Shown: positions 1 to 6,668 of the stretch, piece by piece
Layout of the letters: each line of letters opens with the position of its first letter
Numbering within the stretch: the stretch's first letter is position 1
From: Desulfobacteraceae bacterium
GTDB taxonomy: Bacteria > Desulfobacterota > Desulfobacteria > Desulfobacterales > Desulfobacteraceae
Length of the DNA: 9,154 bases
Direction of reading: 5' to 3'
Assembly (NCBI GenBank): GCA_024225895.1
Contig: JAAEMC010000429.1
Span: 1 to 9,154 of the forward strand
The notes under the pieces: generated by a model
Database searches by the model: none
Told to the model about the DNA's origin: nothing
What the model saw: the letters and a program-made list of their open reading frames with translations, nothing else
Made by a program: the position numbers and the translations under genes

Positions 1-1
1 G

Positions 2-1210
2 ATTTCCATATATACCATTACCTATCTTAAAGAGAGTGAGATCCAGACAGAAAATATTTTTACAGGGTCCATGCTCTTGTTTTTGTCCACCATGACAATG
101 GTGACATTATCGGACCATATCATGGTGATGTGGATTGCCATTGAAGCAACCACCATTGCCAGTGCACCGCTGATTTATACGTACAGATCTTCAGCGTCTC
201 TTGAAGCGACCTGGAAATATGTCCTCATATGTTCAGTAGGCATTGCCATGGCACTTCTGGGTTCTGTCTTTATCACCTTTGCAATGGATATGGGGAATGT
301 GGATGCACCACTGTCTTTTTCGTCTTTGACAATGGTGGCAGACAAGCTGAATCCCATGTGGCTGAAAGCCGGCTTTGTCTTCATCCTGGTGGGGTACGGG
401 ACCAAAATGGGGCTTGCCCCCATGCATACCTGGCTTCCGGATGCCCATAGCGAAGCACCAAGTCCGGCCTCTGCTCTTTTATCCGGCGTCCTGTTAAATT
501 GCGCATATCTGGGTATATTCAAGACCAATAAAATTATGCATGCTGCCGGACTCGGTGATTTTTCAGGCATGATTCTTATTGTTTTCGGGTTGATGTCCAT
601 TGTTGCCGCTGCCACATTTATTCTAAAGCAGACCGAATACAAAAGAATGCTGGCCTATTCCAGTATCGAAAATATGGGCATCATTGCTTTTGGCACCGGC
701 ATCGGCGGTATTGGCGTGTATGGCGCTGTGATTTGCATGATTCACCATAGCTTGATCAAGTCATCCCTGTTTTTGTCTTCCGGAAATATTTTGTTGGGAT
801 ATGGAAACCGGCTGATTGAAAATACTGGTGATATGGTTCGCCGCATGCCAAAAACATTTGTTGCTTTTTTCGGCGGATTTGCTGGTATATCAGGGTTTCC
901 GCCCTTTGGCATTTTTATCGGGGAATTGTTTATTGTTGTGGGGGCATTTCGAGCCGGCCATTATATCACGGCTACCATTTTTATTTTAAGCCTTTGTGTC
1001 ATATTTGCCGGATTTGCCAACCAGGTTATGAAAATCAGCTTTGACGATTCTGATACGACCAAGACGATTCAATTAAAAGAGAAAGCCAGCCTGGTTTGGC
1101 CCCAGTATATATTACTCTTAACATCCCTGGTTTTATGCTTCTGGGTTCCGGATTCATTATACCAAACAATTTTTGATGCAGTGACTGCCATCGGCGGAGG
1201 ACTTAAATGA
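2..1210 (+). CDS. HyfF/NuoM-like proton-translocating membrane subunit of a hydrogenase-related complex (5' partial)
   Basis: This is an antiporter-like membrane subunit (complex I NuoL/M/N, hydrogenase-4 HyfF type) expected to move protons or Na+ across the inner membrane. The frame is open from base 2, before the first ATG at 71, so the true start lies upstream and the N-terminus is missing. The protein is very hydrophobic, with many predicted membrane helices. Counting from the Met at 71, family residues are visible: Glu25 in IEATTIASAPLIY, Lys112 in GTKMGLAPMHTWLPDAHSEA, Lys191-Arg192 in EYKRMLAYSSIENMG, His225-His226 and Lys230 in MIHHSLIKSSLFL, and Glu285 in the late helix FIGELFIVV. 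These match the charged and polar channel axis of NuoM-type subunits. The stop overlaps the next ATG (ATGA, 1207-1210), indicating translational coupling to the large-subunit gene. Class assignment is secure; which ion is moved cannot be read from the sequence. Confidence 0.93.
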   Translation: MSIYTITYLKESEIQTENIFTGSMLLFLSTMTMVTLSDHIMVMWIAIEATTIASAPLIYTYRSSASLEATWKYVLICSVGIAMALLGSVFITFAMDMGNVDAPLSFSSLTMVADKLNPMWLKAGFVFILVGYGTKMGLAPMHTWLPDAHSEAPSPASALLSGVLLNCAYLGIFKTNKIMHAAGLGDFSGMILIVFGLMSIVAAATFILKQTEYKRMLAYSSIENMGIIAFGTGIGGIGVYGAVICMIHHSLIKSSLFLSSGNILLGYGNRLIENTGDMVRRMPKTFVAFFGGFAGISGFPPFGIFIGELFIVVGAFRAGHYITATIFILSLCVIFAGFANQVMKISFDDSDTTKTIQLKEKASLVWPQYILLLTSLVLCFWVPDSLYQTIFDAVTAIGGGLK

Positions 1211-2715
1211 CAAACGCTTTTTTAGAAATTTCAAATGGTGAGAAGATCCCACGGGAAAAGATCCCCCATCTTTCCTTTGATGATTTTAAAGACAATGCGC
1301 TTACAATTGTAAAAGGCGGTGGAAAGGTTGTTCAGTACTTTGCATACCCGGATGACGCATCTGTCAAACTTATGGCTGTTTTGAGAACCGACAAGCTTTG
1401 GATCGCCGGCTGTGATGCCCCGGATTCCTATCCTTCCTTTACAACTGAATGTGAACCTTTTCATCTGTTTGAAAGAGAAATAGCCGAACAATACGGCATT
1501 CGTCCGGAAGGACATCCATGGCTGAAAATGGTTAGGTATCATCCAAATGTACGGAATCGTCCCGATGTCTTTTGGAATGATTATGACGAAGATATCCCGG
1601 GAAATTACGACTATTACCAGGTAGATGGTGATGAAATCCATGAGGTTGCCGTAGGACCTGTGCATGCCGGCGTTATTGAACCGGGGCATTTCAGGTTTAA
1701 CTGTATTGGGGAGCGTGTGCTTCACCTGGAGATTCAGCTTGGATACCAGCACAGGGGCATTGAAACCCTTTTTCATAACGTTGAAGCGAAACGGCTGCCG
1801 ATTCTTGCTGAGAATATTGCCGGTGATACCACCATTGGCCACAGCCTTTGTATGGCCCAGGCGGTGGAGGCATTGACATCAATTCAGGTGGATCCGGGAG
1901 CGAAAATCATTCGAACTATTGCACTGGAGCTGGAACGGCTTGCAAATCATATTGGTGATTTAGGTGCCTTAAGCGGAGATGTCGCATTCCTGCCGCCTGC
2001 TAACTATTTTGGGCGTATCCGGGGAGATTTTTTAAACCTGTCGCTTCTGATTTGCGGGAACCGGTTTGGAAAAGGACTTGTCAGACCGGGTGGGGTTCGT
2101 TTTTCATTGGCAGATGATATTCGAAAAACCTTGGATGAACGGCTCAAAGAACTGAAACCCCAGGTTGAACATGTCCTGGAACTGCTTTTCACCGCTTCAA
2201 CGGTCAGGGCAAGGTTTGAAGAGTGCGGTGCCGTAAGCACCTATGACGCAGAACAGCTTGGGCTTGTGGGACCGGCCGGCCGCGCCAGCGGAATAGCATA
2301 TGATGCCAGACGGTGTTTCCCAACAGAGCACTATTCAAAATTAGATATTCCTGAAAATAAAATTAGTTCCGGTGATGTCTGGGCCCGGGCAAAGGTAAGA
2401 TACGATGAAGTCCTGCAATCAATAGAGATTATCCAATCTTTGATCAAAGAGCCCGTTGGAACGCAGTGCGTGGGAAACCAGATGCCGGAACTGCCGCCGG
2501 ATTCTTTTGCGGTTAGTATTAATGAAGCATGGCGTGGAGAGGTTGCACATTCGATTTTAACTGATAAAGCTGGGAATATCTGCCGGTACAAAGTCAAAGA
2601 CCCCTCATTTCACAACTGGAATGGACTGGCCATGGCTTTACGGGATACGGGTATATCGGATTTCCCATTAAACAATAAAAGTTTTAATCTGTCATATTGC
2701 GGATTTGATCTTTAA
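1207..2715 (+). CDS. NuoCD/HycE-like 'large subunit' lacking most Ni-binding cysteines (Ehr-type complex)
   Basis: This 502-residue protein has a NuoC-like (30 kDa subunit) N-terminal domain, with the signature EREIAEQYGIRPEGHPWLK at about residues 89-107. A NuoD/HycE-type domain follows, beginning near VGPVHAGVIEPGHFRF (149-164). This is the layout of HyfG/HycE. In true group 4 [NiFe] hydrogenases the active site is held by an N-terminal RxCGxC and a C-terminal DPCxxC. Here the first motif reads ENIAGDTTIGH (202-212), with Ala205 and Thr208 in place of the cysteines. The protein ends NLSYCGFDL, keeping only Cys498. There is also no C-terminal tail for a maturation protease to remove. Hydrogenase activity is therefore unlikely, and the protein fits the Ehr (energy-converting hydrogenase related) group. 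Its start overlaps the upstream stop and has a GGAGGA Shine-Dalgarno at 1196-1201. The true substrate is unknown. Confidence 0.91.
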   Translation: MTNAFLEISNGEKIPREKIPHLSFDDFKDNALTIVKGGGKVVQYFAYPDDASVKLMAVLRTDKLWIAGCDAPDSYPSFTTECEPFHLFEREIAEQYGIRPEGHPWLKMVRYHPNVRNRPDVFWNDYDEDIPGNYDYYQVDGDEIHEVAVGPVHAGVIEPGHFRFNCIGERVLHLEIQLGYQHRGIETLFHNVEAKRLPILAENIAGDTTIGHSLCMAQAVEALTSIQVDPGAKIIRTIALELERLANHIGDLGALSGDVAFLPPANYFGRIRGDFLNLSLLICGNRFGKGLVRPGGVRFSLADDIRKTLDERLKELKPQVEHVLELLFTASTVRARFEECGAVSTYDAEQLGLVGPAGRASGIAYDARRCFPTEHYSKLDIPENKISSGDVWARAKVRYDEVLQSIEIIQSLIKEPVGTQCVGNQMPELPPDSFAVSINEAWRGEVAHSILTDKAGNICRYKVKDPSFHNWNGLAMALRDTGISDFPLNNKSFNLSYCGFDL

Positions 2716-2784
2716 AACCAAATAAAGAGAACCAGCATTAAAAACCGTTGGTTTCCAAATAATACAAGATAAAGAGAGTTTTAT

Positions 2785-3528
2785 ATGCTCAATACACTTA
2801 AAAACAGATTTGAACAGGGTTACAGAACATGTAATTATCCCAAAGAAAAGCCTGCCGTATTTGGACGCTATCGTGGTAAACCCGTGATAAAAGAAAATGT
2901 ATCCGGCGATGTCGTTCAGTTGTGTTCAAATGCCTGTCCCCAGAATGCCATTGTTGTGGAAGAAAAGAAAATTAATATGGGCCGGTGTGTTTTTTGCGGG
3001 ACTTGTGAAGAAGTCTCCAACGGGGAATTTGTTACTTTTACCGGTGACTTTGAAATTTCGACCTCTGAAAAAGAACACCTGCTGACGGATGGAAACCTTC
3101 CAGCCTTGGCAGAGCATTCTAAACAGCATTTTAAGAAGCTGTTTGGCCGGTCGTTGCAGTTGAGGCAGGTATCTGCCGCCGGTTGCAATGCCTGTGAAGC
3201 GGATTTGAATGTACTTGCCACCCCATTTTTTGATCTGGCCCGGTTTGGTATCAATTTTGTCGCGTCTCCCCGGCATGCAGACGGTATTGTGGTAACCGGT
3301 CCCATATCCAGGAATATGAAGACAGCGACATTGCAGACATATGAAGCGGTTCCTGACCCTAAAGTGGTTATTGCCGTGGGCAGTTGTACAATAACCGGCG
3401 GCCCTTTTTTGGGCAGTTCAGAAATCACTGAAGGACTGGATTCGATTTTGCCTGTGGACCTGTTTATTCCCGGATGTCCGCCGCATCCACTTACCAATCT
3501 GCACGCATTGCTGACATTTTTTAAATAA
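2785..3528 (+). CDS. Ferredoxin-NuoB fusion: iron-sulfur 'small subunit' of the hydrogenase-related complex
   Basis: This 247-residue protein joins a short ferredoxin-like (HyfH/NuoI-type) part to a NuoB/HyfI-type domain and should pass electrons through [4Fe-4S] clusters to the large subunit at the membrane. The N-terminal part has CxxxCP at 47-52 and CxxCGTC at 68-74. Cys51, 68, 71 and 74 can hold one cluster, while the partner cluster of an ordinary 2[4Fe-4S] ferredoxin is lost and Cys47 is left over. The NuoB part (from about 125) keeps the N2-type ligands Cys134, Cys137, Cys201 (VAVGSC) and Cys231 (PGCPPHP). The 63- and 29-residue gaps between the last three are as expected for the family. 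A Shine-Dalgarno-like AAAGAGAG (2771-2778) precedes the ATG. The 69-base gap after the large-subunit gene contains only a weak AACCA/TGGTT inverted repeat (2730-2753), so it is probably in the same operon. It appears to be the last operon gene. Confidence 0.91.
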   Translation: MLNTLKNRFEQGYRTCNYPKEKPAVFGRYRGKPVIKENVSGDVVQLCSNACPQNAIVVEEKKINMGRCVFCGTCEEVSNGEFVTFTGDFEISTSEKEHLLTDGNLPALAEHSKQHFKKLFGRSLQLRQVSAAGCNACEADLNVLATPFFDLARFGINFVASPRHADGIVVTGPISRNMKTATLQTYEAVPDPKVVIAVGSCTITGGPFLGSSEITEGLDSILPVDLFIPGCPPHPLTNLHALLTFFK

Positions 3529-3562
3529 ATCCTGATTCAACAAATGATCGGGGGAATATACT

Positions 3563-3605
3563 AAAGGGGCTGTTCATACCATGATGGTTTAAACAGCCCT
3601 TTTTT
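3563..3605 (+). terminator. Rho-independent terminator after the hydrogenase-related operon
   Basis: A 12-pair stem (3563-3574 with 3592-3603, one G-T pair) is followed by a run of T that starts within the 3' arm (3600-3605). Inside the loop a second small ACC/GGT pairing (3578-3580 with 3586-3588) extends the hairpin. It lies 34 bases after the stop of the iron-sulfur subunit gene, with no gene between, so it should end the operon. Confidence 0.85.
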
Positions 3606-3638
3606 ACATGCATTGTTTATATAGATATCCTAATCTTA

Positions 3639-3667
3639 TTGTATCTGATCGATTTTTATGCTAAAAA
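3639..3667 (+). promoter_or_regulatory. Possible promoter for the beta-helix protein gene
   Basis: TTGTAT (3639-3644), 17 bases, then TAAAAA (3662-3667) preceded by TGC, resembling an extended -10. The -35 match is poor (three of six bases), so this is only a candidate. Because the preceding operon ends in a strong terminator, some promoter is expected in this 114-base stretch. Confidence 0.3.
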
Positions 3668-3704
3668 TTTTTTGATTCTTTAACCTTTAAGATCAAAAGA
3701 GAGG
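3668..3704 (+). promoter_or_regulatory. Inverted repeat in the leader that overlaps the Shine-Dalgarno sequence
   Basis: TTTGAT-T-CTT (3671-3680) is complementary to AAG-ATCAAA (3689-3697), giving nine pairs with one bulged T and an eight-base loop. Three further outer pairs (3668-3670 with 3698-3700, one G-T) reach into the Shine-Dalgarno AGAGAGG (3698-3704). If it forms in RNA it could mask part of the ribosome site; in DNA it could be a repressor dyad. Pairing is read from sequence; function is inferred. Confidence 0.4.
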
Positions 3705-3718
3705 TATATATATAATAT

Positions 3719-5149
3719 ATGAACGAAGATAACAATAAAAGTCAGCTAACACGGCTTAACGACAGGATTGTCAGTCGGGTCAACGTCAATTTGGATGAAT
3801 TTGATTTTGACACGGAAAGTTTTGTGAAAAATAATCTTGAACATGATAAGATGCTGAAATTTTATGCATTTTACGGCATTACATCTCAACATCCCATATA
3901 TTTCCATTTCAGGAATTCAAATATTGCAGGCAGTTATTTTTTAGGCAAATGTTATGTAGGAAGATCTGCCATCTATAAAAGTGATATCCGGGGAGATGAA
4001 TTAAAAAGGCAAGGTGACAGTATCCGGAGTGCAAAGAACATTCCCCTGGTTGAAGATGAAATGATTGCCATCCGGGATAGTCTTCTTTATAAAACTCTTG
4101 TTCACAGTAATTCACATAACCCGGAAAGTCCTGAAGAGTTTGGGATTCGAAACACGATTTCCGCTCACTACGCAAATATCCACGGGTCTACACTGGAAGG
4201 ATGCTTTTTGGGACCGTTTGCCACCGTGGATTTGATGAATCTGCACTCGTGCATTGTTGGAGAGTTTTCATATGTTCAGGCTGGTGAGCTTTTTCACAGG
4301 ATTATCGATCCCGGTACCGTATGGGTCAGAAGCCAGAATTTTGAGTTTAAATATAAATTTAAAAAAGAGGTTTTGGATAATTTTGTAGGAGTGAACTCTA
4401 AATTTCAGCCCCGTGGAATCATTTACGATTTTGTTAAGGAGCGGGAGTCTGATTATGAAGAACTTTTCGATCTCATGAATATTGAACCGGTAAAAGCACC
4501 GGCAAGTTCTGCTGTTAACCGGTATGCAGTGGTGAAGGGGAAAACCAGGATCAGTGAAAATGTTCTGATCTCGCAAAGAGCTTTTCTGGATAATGCAGTT
4601 ATGGGGAAGGGTTCCAATGCCCAGGAAAATTCTTATATTATCAATTCAACATTGACCGGAAATAATGTCACCGCCCATGGTGGAAAAATAATTCATGCAA
4701 CCATGGGGTTTGAAACCTTTGTCGGGTTTAATTCCTTTTTAAATGGAAAAGAAGATGCCCCCATTGAAATAGGTGAGGGGTGTATTGTTATGCCTCATAC
4801 GATCATTGATCCTGAAATGCCGATCACAATACCTGCCGAACACCTGGTCTGGGGATTTATCGGTTCAAAAAAAGATCTGGAGACCCAGATGATTTCTCTG
4901 GATGATCTTGCTGAAGTCCGGGATAGTATAAAGATCGGAAAAATGACCTTTACAGGAAAAGGATCTGTTTTTATTGATGCCTTTAGAAGAAGAATTAACC
5001 ATATCCTGCTTGAAAACGGCGCTCTGTTTGAAAATGGTGAAGATCGCGGCCATGCCCAGGATGACCAGAACATTTCCTTTAATATCATCCAGCCCTATCG
5101 AACCGGAGAACGCAAAGGATTATATCCGTCCATTAGAATAAAACCATAA
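3719..5149 (+). CDS. Left-handed beta-helix (hexapeptide-repeat-like) protein of unknown function
   Basis: This 476-residue protein has no signal peptide or membrane helix, so it is probably cytoplasmic. Two stretches look like left-handed parallel beta-helices, built from short imperfect turns with hydrophobic residues and glycine about every six residues: roughly 62-190 (SNIAGSYFLGKCYVGRSAIY onward, then IHGSTLEGCFLGPFATVDLM) and 268-365 (YAVVKGKTRISENVLISQRA onward to EIGEGCIVMPHTIID). A charged helical region (about 210-255) separates them. The fold is typical of acyl- and nucleotidyl-transferases and gamma-carbonic anhydrases, but I see no residue set that fixes a substrate, and the protein is longer than ordinary hexapeptide acetyltransferases. 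The nearest Shine-Dalgarno (AGAGAGG, 3698-3704) is 14 bases from this ATG, unusually far, yet no better start exists: the next Met is residue 45. It has its own leader and terminator, so it is probably transcribed alone. Confidence 0.82.
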   Translation: MNEDNNKSQLTRLNDRIVSRVNVNLDEFDFDTESFVKNNLEHDKMLKFYAFYGITSQHPIYFHFRNSNIAGSYFLGKCYVGRSAIYKSDIRGDELKRQGDSIRSAKNIPLVEDEMIAIRDSLLYKTLVHSNSHNPESPEEFGIRNTISAHYANIHGSTLEGCFLGPFATVDLMNLHSCIVGEFSYVQAGELFHRIIDPGTVWVRSQNFEFKYKFKKEVLDNFVGVNSKFQPRGIIYDFVKERESDYEELFDLMNIEPVKAPASSAVNRYAVVKGKTRISENVLISQRAFLDNAVMGKGSNAQENSYIINSTLTGNNVTAHGGKIIHATMGFETFVGFNSFLNGKEDAPIEIGEGCIVMPHTIIDPEMPITIPAEHLVWGFIGSKKDLETQMISLDDLAEVRDSIKIGKMTFTGKGSVFIDAFRRRINHILLENGALFENGEDRGHAQDDQNISFNIIQPYRTGERKGLYPSIRIKP

Positions 5150-5178
5150 TCACCTTTAATAAGTGCATTAAGATAAAT

Positions 5179-5218
5179 GGCCTTTCCTGTGAGGTTTCGT
5201 AGGAAGGGCCTTATTTTT
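5179..5218 (+). terminator. Terminator between convergent genes, possibly bidirectional
   Basis: GGCCTTTCCT (5179-5188) pairs with AGGAAGGGCC (5201-5210), ten pairs with one G-T, loop of 12, followed by TTATTTTT. It lies 29 bases after the beta-helix protein stop. The T-rich tail contains the TAA stop codon (5211-5213) of the opposite-strand cupin gene, so the same hairpin follows that stop directly. On the minus strand the tail is only ATTTATCTT, a weaker terminator. Confidence 0.8.
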
Positions 5219-5639
5219 GAACCGATTTTTTAACAGTTATGGGTTCGCCTTTTACGCCAGCATAAAACACAATTATATCGGCTGTTTCATCCCCATTGTT
5301 TTCCCCATAGTGCCAGGTGTCCACTACCTCAATGATTGGATCGCCGGCTTTTAGCCGTAAAATTTTATTTTTGTCCGTTACAACCGTTAGCTGCCCTTTT
5401 ATAAGAACCCCGGCGTTGATCACCGGATGCATGTGCTCAGGCAGCCTGGTTTTGGGCGGGATGAGGATTCGCAGAATTGTGATTTCCGGTTTGCTGTCCG
5501 GATATCCTGGCAAAGCCTTCCCATTCCAACTATCGCTTGATTTTGCCAGCACATCCACTTTCACTTGGGCCGCATCCTGGGCCCAGGCATAGGTTGACAA
5601 GATCAGAAACAGGCAAAAACCGCAAATCAGATTTTTCAC
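5211..5639 (-). CDS. Secreted single-domain cupin protein
   Basis: This 142-residue protein begins with a classical signal peptide (Lys2, hydrophobic 4-18, AWA before a likely cut at 20/21), so it is probably periplasmic. The rest is one cupin-2 beta-barrel. Motif 1 is [18 protein letters not shown] (68-85), giving metal-binding His69 and His71, with Asn75 where many cupins have Glu. Motif 2 is [16 protein letters not shown] (99-114), giving His110. A three-His metal site is plausible, but the substrate cannot be named; relatives range from enzymes to small-molecule binders. The start is GTG (5637-5639), supported by AAGGAGA six bases upstream (minus strand, 5646-5652) and by the complete signal peptide it gives. 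The gene lies 27 bases after the stop of the YkgJ-like gene, so the two are likely cotranscribed. Confidence 0.9.
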   Translation of the reverse strand: MKNLICGFCLFLILSTYAWAQDAAQVKVDVLAKSSDSWNGKALPGYPDSKPEITILRILIPPKTRLPEHMHPVINAGVLIKGQLTVVTDKNKILRLKAGDPIIEVVDTWHYGENNGDETADIIVFYAGVKGEPITVKKSVQK

Positions 5640-5666
5640 AAAATTTCTCCTTTAATTGGGGTGAGC

Positions 5667-6242
5667 TTATATCATCATTTTGTTAATAATAATTTTGTGT
5701 GATTTTCCGAACACCATGATCTCTTCCGGCTTAAAATCTCCGTTTATATAGGTCTGATAAAAAGCAGGGGTTGAAAGCATATAGAGAATATAGGACAGGT
5801 GACCCGAATATCCGGTATCGTCGAGTTGCTGCAGTTTTTTTATGGATTGATCGGCAATTTTCATCACCTGGCGGCTGATTTCAGGTGGTTTTTCTTTTGT
5901 ACAGGTGTGATAGGAATATATCCGCCGGCATGAAAGGGGCCTTACCTCATAAATCATGCAGGCCTTGCTTCTCATTAGAAAAGGGCAGGGGACATTGATG
6001 CCTTTTTCCCGTTTTTTGATTTCTTTTTGAAAGATCTTTGTCAGGGCCTTCTGCCGCGGCTTAGGAAAATTTTTCATGGTATTTCTTATTTGCAATCCCT
6101 CTATTGTCGTGATATCTATGCTTCCTGCTTCTGAACAGCAATAGGCGCATCCTTTTTCGCAGGCCTGTTTGTCCCGGTATCCTTTTGTCTCTTTTTCAAA
6201 GGATGAATATATTCTTTTAAGCTGTCTTGTTTTTTTTTCCAT
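5667..6242 (-). CDS. YkgJ-family CxxxCxxCC zinc/iron-cluster protein
   Basis: This is a YkgJ-type (UPF0153) protein, a family named for a conserved eight-cysteine pattern thought to bind zinc or an iron-sulfur cluster; its function is not settled. From the ATG at 6242 it has 191 residues. CEKGCAYCC (Cys28, 32, 35, 36) is followed by Cys86 in VPCPFL, Cys95 in ACMIYEVRPLSC, Cys105 and Cys114, so the full set is present. The C-terminal 75 residues are mostly helical. The frame stays open 60 bases further to a TTG at 6302. I chose the ATG because it has a purine-rich GGAAAA upstream and the family core starts soon after, whereas the TTG has no ribosome site. A run of nine A lies in codons 2-5. 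It is probably the first gene of a two-gene unit with the secreted cupin. Confidence 0.85.
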   Translation of the reverse strand: MEKKTRQLKRIYSSFEKETKGYRDKQACEKGCAYCCSEAGSIDITTIEGLQIRNTMKNFPKPRQKALTKIFQKEIKKREKGINVPCPFLMRSKACMIYEVRPLSCRRIYSYHTCTKEKPPEISRQVMKIADQSIKKLQQLDDTGYSGHLSYILYMLSTPAFYQTYINGDFKPEEIMVFGKSHKIIINKMMI

Positions 6243-6385
6243 ACACTCGTTTTCCAGTTTAATAATAGAATAAAATCGATTTGACTTTTTTACCACAGGC
6301 AAGTTGATTTGAAAAGGAATGCTGCTCTTCCATTTTATGGATTAAGCCCTTGAAAAGACGGTTACCCTCGTATATTCTTCATCTG

Positions 6386-6658
6386 ATGAAAAAAGAGCTT
6401 GAAAAATATATCGGCCAGCATGTGGTCTTGGATACACATTCCTCATGGATATATGTGGGTATTTTAGAAAAGGTGACAGATAACTGTGTGGTTTTATCAG
6501 ATGTAGATGTTCATGACAGCAAGGATACAATCACCTCAAAAGAGCTGTATGTTTATGAGAGCAAAATCACAGGCATAAGATCAAATCGTAGGTCGGTTCA
6601 TGTCAATATGAATTATCTGGTTAGTTTTTCCCTGCTGAAAGATATTAAAGAGTTTTAA
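6386..6658 (+). CDS. Small conserved-looking protein, possible Sm-like fold
   Basis: This 90-residue soluble protein is not in a family I can name with certainty. The pattern IGQHVVLDTHSSWIYVGILE, then VVLSDVDVHD, then ITSKELYVYESK and a final VSFSLLKDI looks like a small beta-barrel of the Sm/LSm type, in which two hydrophobic beta-strand motifs frame an acidic turn. It could therefore bind RNA or act as a scaffold, but this rests on pattern alone. The frame is open upstream to a TTG at 6350, which would add 12 residues (KRRLPSYILHL-like). Neither start has a clear Shine-Dalgarno, and I preferred the ATG. The stop is 10 bases before the methyltransferase gene, so they are likely cotranscribed. 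A weak promoter candidate, TTGAAA (6309-6314) with TTTTAT (6333-6338), lies just upstream and would leave the ATG a leader of about 40 bases. Confidence 0.72.
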   Translation: MKKELEKYIGQHVVLDTHSSWIYVGILEKVTDNCVVLSDVDVHDSKDTITSKELYVYESKITGIRSNRRSVHVNMNYLVSFSLLKDIKEF

Positions 6659-6668
6659 TCACAGACAC

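Noticed and set aside
175..642. 155-residue open frame on the minus strand within the membrane subunit gene
   Set aside because: Antisense to a well-conserved membrane protein, with no recognisable motif and no spacing for a promoter.
1231..1842. 203-residue open frame on the minus strand within the large-subunit gene
   Set aside because: It lies wholly inside a confidently identified gene, has no domain pattern, and follows the antisense of conserved coding sequence.
1207..2715. Calling this an active [NiFe] hydrogenase or formate hydrogenlyase large subunit
   Set aside because: Three of the four Ni-Fe cysteine positions are occupied by Ala, Thr and Asp, and the protein lacks a cleavable C-terminal tail.
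2914..3010. A two-cluster ferredoxin domain in the iron-sulfur subunit
   Set aside because: The first CxxC pair and the final CP cysteine of a bacterial ferredoxin are missing, so only one cluster can be supported.
2916..3497. 193-residue open frame on the minus strand within the iron-sulfur subunit gene
   Set aside because: Antisense shadow of a conserved gene; its cysteine and serine content reflects the opposite strand, and it has no ribosome site.
3711..3716. Perfect TATAAT just before the start of the beta-helix protein gene
   Set aside because: It would place transcription inside the start codon, and no -35 box lies at the right distance; it is part of an AT-alternating spacer.
6281..6310. 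TTGACT at 6281 as a -35 box for the small Sm-like gene
   Set aside because: At the correct spacing only TTGATT is present, a three-of-six match to -10.
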